Shown: positions 6,605 through 8,781 of the stretch, piece after piece
Layout: every line of letters starts with the position of its first letter
Numbering within the stretch: position 1 is the stretch's first letter
Assembly (NCBI GenBank): GCA_013360985.1
Contig: JABWAM010000090.1
Location: 1 to 8,781, forward strand
Source: Verrucomicrobiia bacterium
GTDB taxonomy: Bacteria; Verrucomicrobiota; Verrucomicrobiia; JABWAM01
Direction: 5' to 3'
Length of the DNA: 8,781 nucleotides
Translations under genes and position numbers: made by a program
Notes under the pieces: generated by a model
Database searches by the model: none
Seen by the model: the letters and a program-made list of their open reading frames with translations, nothing else
What the model was told of the DNA's origin: nothing

Positions 6605-8044
6605 TCAGGTCGTTTGAAGGTTGAGGAGTTCTTCCTTGAGGCGCCAGAGGGCCTGCGTGACGCCCACCTTGTAGACGTGCGGGTTCACGATGCGTTTGAA
6701 CGAAGAATCGAGGCGATCGAGATTCTCGATCCGCCGCGCGCGCGCGACGGCGAGGCTCTCCGGCGGTCCGACGCGTTTCCCGTCCCGCATCGCCAGGCGC
6801 AGGAGCGGTTCGCACGCGGTGATCGCGGCGACGCGCTTCCGCCGGAGCGGGTTGCGGGGGTCGATGATGAGGACGTCGCGCCCGGGCGCGAACTCTTCGC
6901 CCTCCAGCGCCAGCGCGTCGGCCTCGTATTGCGTCCCGCCGTTGGCCCGCAAACGCCAGATCTGTTTGCGGCCGGGCGACGTGCCTTTTTCGAGCGAATC
7001 GGAGAGTTTGATCACGGGTTGGCCGTTGATCTCGACCATCTTGAAGACACCGCCGAGCGCCGTGCCGCCCGTTCCGCCGCCGGTGACGAGGTTCGTGCCG
7101 ACGCCCCAGATATCCACGCGTCCGCCGTTGCGGATGATCTCCTCGATCACAAGCTCCTCGACATCGTTGGAGACGACGATCTTCACATCGGGAAAACCCG
7201 CTTCGTCGAGCATCTGGCGCGCGATGCGGCTGAGGTAGGCGAGGTCGCCCGAATCAATGCGGATGCCGCGCAGCGCCTGTCCGCGCGCGCGCATCTCGCG
7301 CGCGAGCGCGATCGCGTTGGGCACGCCGCTGCGCACGACGTCGTAGGTGTCCACGAGGAGGATCGTGTTGTCGGGAAAGGTCTCCGCGAACGCGCGGAAC
7401 GCCGCGATCTCCGAGGGAAAGGACATCACCCAGGCGTGCGACTGCGTGCCGCGGACGGGGATGCCGAAGGTCTTGCCCGCGAGGAGGTTCGAGGTGCCGT
7501 CGGCGCCGCCGATGTAGGCCGCGCGCGAGGCCGAAAGCCCGCCGTCGAGTCCCTGGGCGCGGCGGAGGCCGAACTCGATCACGCTGCCGCGGCCGCCGGC
7601 TTCCCAGAGGCGGGCGGCCTTCGTGGCGATGAGGGTTTGGAAATTCAGGACGCAGAGGAGCATCGTCTCCACAAGCAAACATTCGGCAAGCGTTCCCGAG
7701 ACGCGGAGGAGCGGTTCGTCCTGAAAAATCACGCTCCCCTCGGGGATCCCCCAGACCTCGCCGCGGAAGCGGTGTCCGCGCAGCCAATCGAGAAAGGCGC
7801 GGTCGAAGAGCGGCGTGGCGCCGCCGATCGCAGCTAGGTAGGCGATCTCCTCCTCCTCGAAGCGCAGGTTTTCCAGGGCCTCGAGCGCGGTCCCCAACCC
7901 CGCCGCGATCGCGAATCCTCCTTGGAACGGGATGCGGCGGAAATAAAGGTCGAACGTTGCGGTGTCCCCGAGTTTCCCGTGGCGGCGCAGCCCCGCCATC
8001 ATCGTGAGCTCGTAGAGATCGGTGTTCAGCGGGCTCGTGCGCAT
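6605..8044 (-). CDS. pncB: Nicotinate phosphoribosyltransferase
   Basis: A full-length, 479-residue enzyme of NAD salvage (Preiss-Handler pathway). It joins nicotinate to PRPP to give nicotinate mononucleotide in the cytosol, with ATP hydrolysis driving the reaction. Family motifs occur in order: TDLYELTMM at 8-16, EFGLRRAQG at 157-165, GTQSHAWVM at 199-207 (H203 is at the position of the histidine that is phosphorylated in characterised enzymes), LVDTYD at 230-235, RIDSGDL at 262-268, and a later GVGTNLVTGGG phosphate-binding loop. Nothing essential is missing. ATG 8044 puts the conserved TDLYELT near the N-terminus as expected, with a purine-rich GAGAAAG a few bases upstream. Its start overlaps the end of the four-helix-bundle remnant by 19 bases. 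Confidence 0.97.
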   Translation of the reverse strand: MRTSPLNTDLYELTMMAGLRRHGKLGDTATFDLYFRRIPFQGGFAIAAGLGTALEALENLRFEEEEIAYLAAIGGATPLFDRAFLDWLRGHRFRGEVWGIPEGSVIFQDEPLLRVSGTLAECLLVETMLLCVLNFQTLIATKAARLWEAGGRGSVIEFGLRRAQGLDGGLSASRAAYIGGADGTSNLLAGKTFGIPVRGTQSHAWVMSFPSEIAAFRAFAETFPDNTILLVDTYDVVRSGVPNAIALAREMRARGQALRGIRIDSGDLAYLSRIARQMLDEAGFPDVKIVVSNDVEELVIEEIIRNGGRVDIWGVGTNLVTGGGTGGTALGGVFKMVEINGQPVIKLSDSLEKGTSPGRKQIWRLRANGGTQYEADALALEGEEFAPGRDVLIIDPRNPLRRKRVAAITACEPLLRLAMRDGKRVGPPESLAVARARRIENLDRLDSSFKRIVNPHVYKVGVTQALWRLKEELLNLQTT

Positions 8045-8280
8045 GGTTTCTTTCTCGGGGTGATCGACGCGGCCGCGGCGGCGTCCTCCCGTTTCCGCTC
8101 CGGGAACTCCCGCATCGGGTGACCGCGCGGGAGCGTTTCGACCCGCCGCCGCTCGAAATCAAGCGCGGCTGCGCGCGCGCATTTCTGTCGGCGCACGGAG
8201 TCGTTGAGGCGCCTCGGGCCCTCCGCCAGCCGGGCGGCTTCCTGCCAGACCGGCAGATCTTCAAAACGTTCGTAGGTCAT
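8026..8280 (-). pseudogene. Shrunken four-helix-bundle (S23/IVS family) gene remnant
   Basis: The frame from ATG 8280 gives 84 residues. The first 20 begin MTYERFEDLPVWQEA, which is the characteristic N-terminus of the four-helix-bundle family related to proteins of 23S rRNA intervening sequences. Full members have about 110-200 residues and continue through helices containing a conserved NIAEG-type segment, which is absent here in all three minus-strand frames. After AEG the sequence jumps to PRRLNDSVRRQ and a charged tail resembling the C-terminal end of long members, so an internal deletion that kept the frame is possible. A GGAG lies about 8 bases before the ATG. The end overlaps the pncB start. 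Function of the intact family is unknown; this copy is unlikely to fold as the bundle. It might still be translated. Confidence 0.55.
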
Positions 8281-8305
8281 GGAGACGACTCCGGCGAAGG
8301 GGAGC

Positions 8306-8781
8306 CTACGCCGTGACCCAGAAGTCTTCAATGAGAAGCGCGTCCACCCGTTTTTCCCGAAGCGCCCGGAGCGCGTCGCGCGGATGACAAACGATCGGTT
8401 CCTCGTGGACATTGAACGAGGTGTTCACGACCACGGGCAACCCGGTGATCGCCTCGTGGGCCTTGAGGATGTCGTAGAAGCGCGGGTTTTTCTCGCGCGC
8501 GACGGCCTGCGGGCGGGCGGTGCCGTCCACGTGGACCACGGCGGGGATGCGCGCGCGCCATTCCGGTTTCACCGCGAAGGTCACGGTCATGAACTCGGCG
8601 GCGTGCGCCCCGCGCGCGAAGTTCTCGAAGATTTCCGCGCAACGCTCGGCGAGCACGCTTGGGGCGAAGGGCATGAACTCCGAGCGGCTGAGGCGGCGGT
8701 TGAGCACGTCGTTGATCCGCGCGTCGCGCGGCGAGGCGAGCACGCTGCGGTTGCCCAGGGCGCGCGGGCCGTACTCCATCC
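8306..8781 (-). CDS. Carbamoyltransferase, NodU/CmcH family, C-terminal part (5' end outside window)
   Basis: The last 157 residues plus two bases of the preceding codon are visible; the gene continues beyond the right edge. The block MEYGPRALGNRS is the hallmark of NodU/CmcH/TobZ O-carbamoyltransferases and is followed by the expected C-terminal domain: FMPFAPSVL (visible residues 36-43), ARPQAVAREKNPRFYDI (88-104), GLPVVVNTSFN (113-123) and EEPIVCHPRDAL (126-137). Such enzymes transfer a carbamoyl group from carbamoyl phosphate, via a carbamoyl-adenylate, to hydroxyls of sugars, antibiotics or other secondary metabolites. The acceptor cannot be told from this end. A TAG stop is at 8308-8306, 25 bases before the next small frame. 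No other biosynthetic genes are visible to identify a pathway. Confidence 0.93.
   Translation of the reverse strand, partial: MEYGPRALGNRSVLASPRDARINDVLNRRLSRSEFMPFAPSVLAERCAEIFENFARGAHAAEFMTVTFAVKPEWRARIPAVVHVDGTARPQAVAREKNPRFYDILKAHEAITGLPVVVNTSFNVHEEPIVCHPRDALRALREKRVDALLIEDFWVTA

Noticed and set aside
7281..7316. Alternating CG-rich run considered as a structural or Z-DNA-prone element
   Set aside because: It is fully explained by Ala/Arg codons of pncB in a very GC-rich gene.
6614..7837. Plus-strand open frame of 407 codons
   Set aside because: Antisense shadow of pncB; the product is rich in Arg, Asp and Ala with no family motif.
7254..8264. Minus-strand open frame of 336 codons crossing the pncB start
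   Set aside because: It is an alternative frame of pncB and the preceding remnant, with an Arg/Pro-rich product typical of a frame shifted relative to a GC-rich gene.
8292..8313. cggcg/cgccg pair after the carbamoyltransferase stop, considered as a terminator
   Set aside because: Only five paired bases and no T-run in the transcribed direction; this is expected by chance in such GC-rich sequence.

Overview
The window carries seven recognisable protein genes and one gene remnant, all on the minus strand. Described in transcription order, from high to low coordinates. The DNA is GC-rich and bacterial in style: tight spacing, ATGA overlaps, GTG/ATG starts. The taxon cannot be fixed from this much sequence. 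A remnant of the four-helix-bundle (S23/IVS) family, which is common in Verrucomicrobiota, Planctomycetota and Bacteroidota, together with the high GC, makes a Verrucomicrobiota-like bacterium a low-confidence guess.

Right part (about 6127-8781), very GC-rich, ordinary or accessory chromosomal genes: the C-terminal end of a NodU/CmcH-type O-carbamoyltransferase (cut by the window edge), a shrunken four-helix-bundle gene remnant, a complete nicotinate phosphoribosyltransferase (pncB, NAD salvage) and a small integral-membrane isoprenylcysteine-carboxyl-methyltransferase-like protein.

Left part (1 to about 6092), visibly less GC-rich, a probable horizontally acquired defence module: a 1159-residue fusion of an N-terminal phospholipase D-like (HKD-type) domain to a Snf2-like superfamily II helicase; a vapB-vapC toxin-antitoxin pair; and, four bases after vapC, the first 638 residues of an Eco57I/type IIG-like adenine DNA methyltransferase that runs off the window's left edge.

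My reading is that the methyltransferase marks host DNA while the helicase-PLD protein translocates on and cuts unmarked DNA. This would make a restriction-like system with a toxin-antitoxin module inserted between its two large genes. The only promoter I can see in this module lies before vapB, so the methyltransferase may be made under the antitoxin's autoregulated promoter. Fusion and family assignments are strong; the joint function and the regulatory idea are inference. No RNA genes, CRISPR arrays or intact mobile elements were seen.
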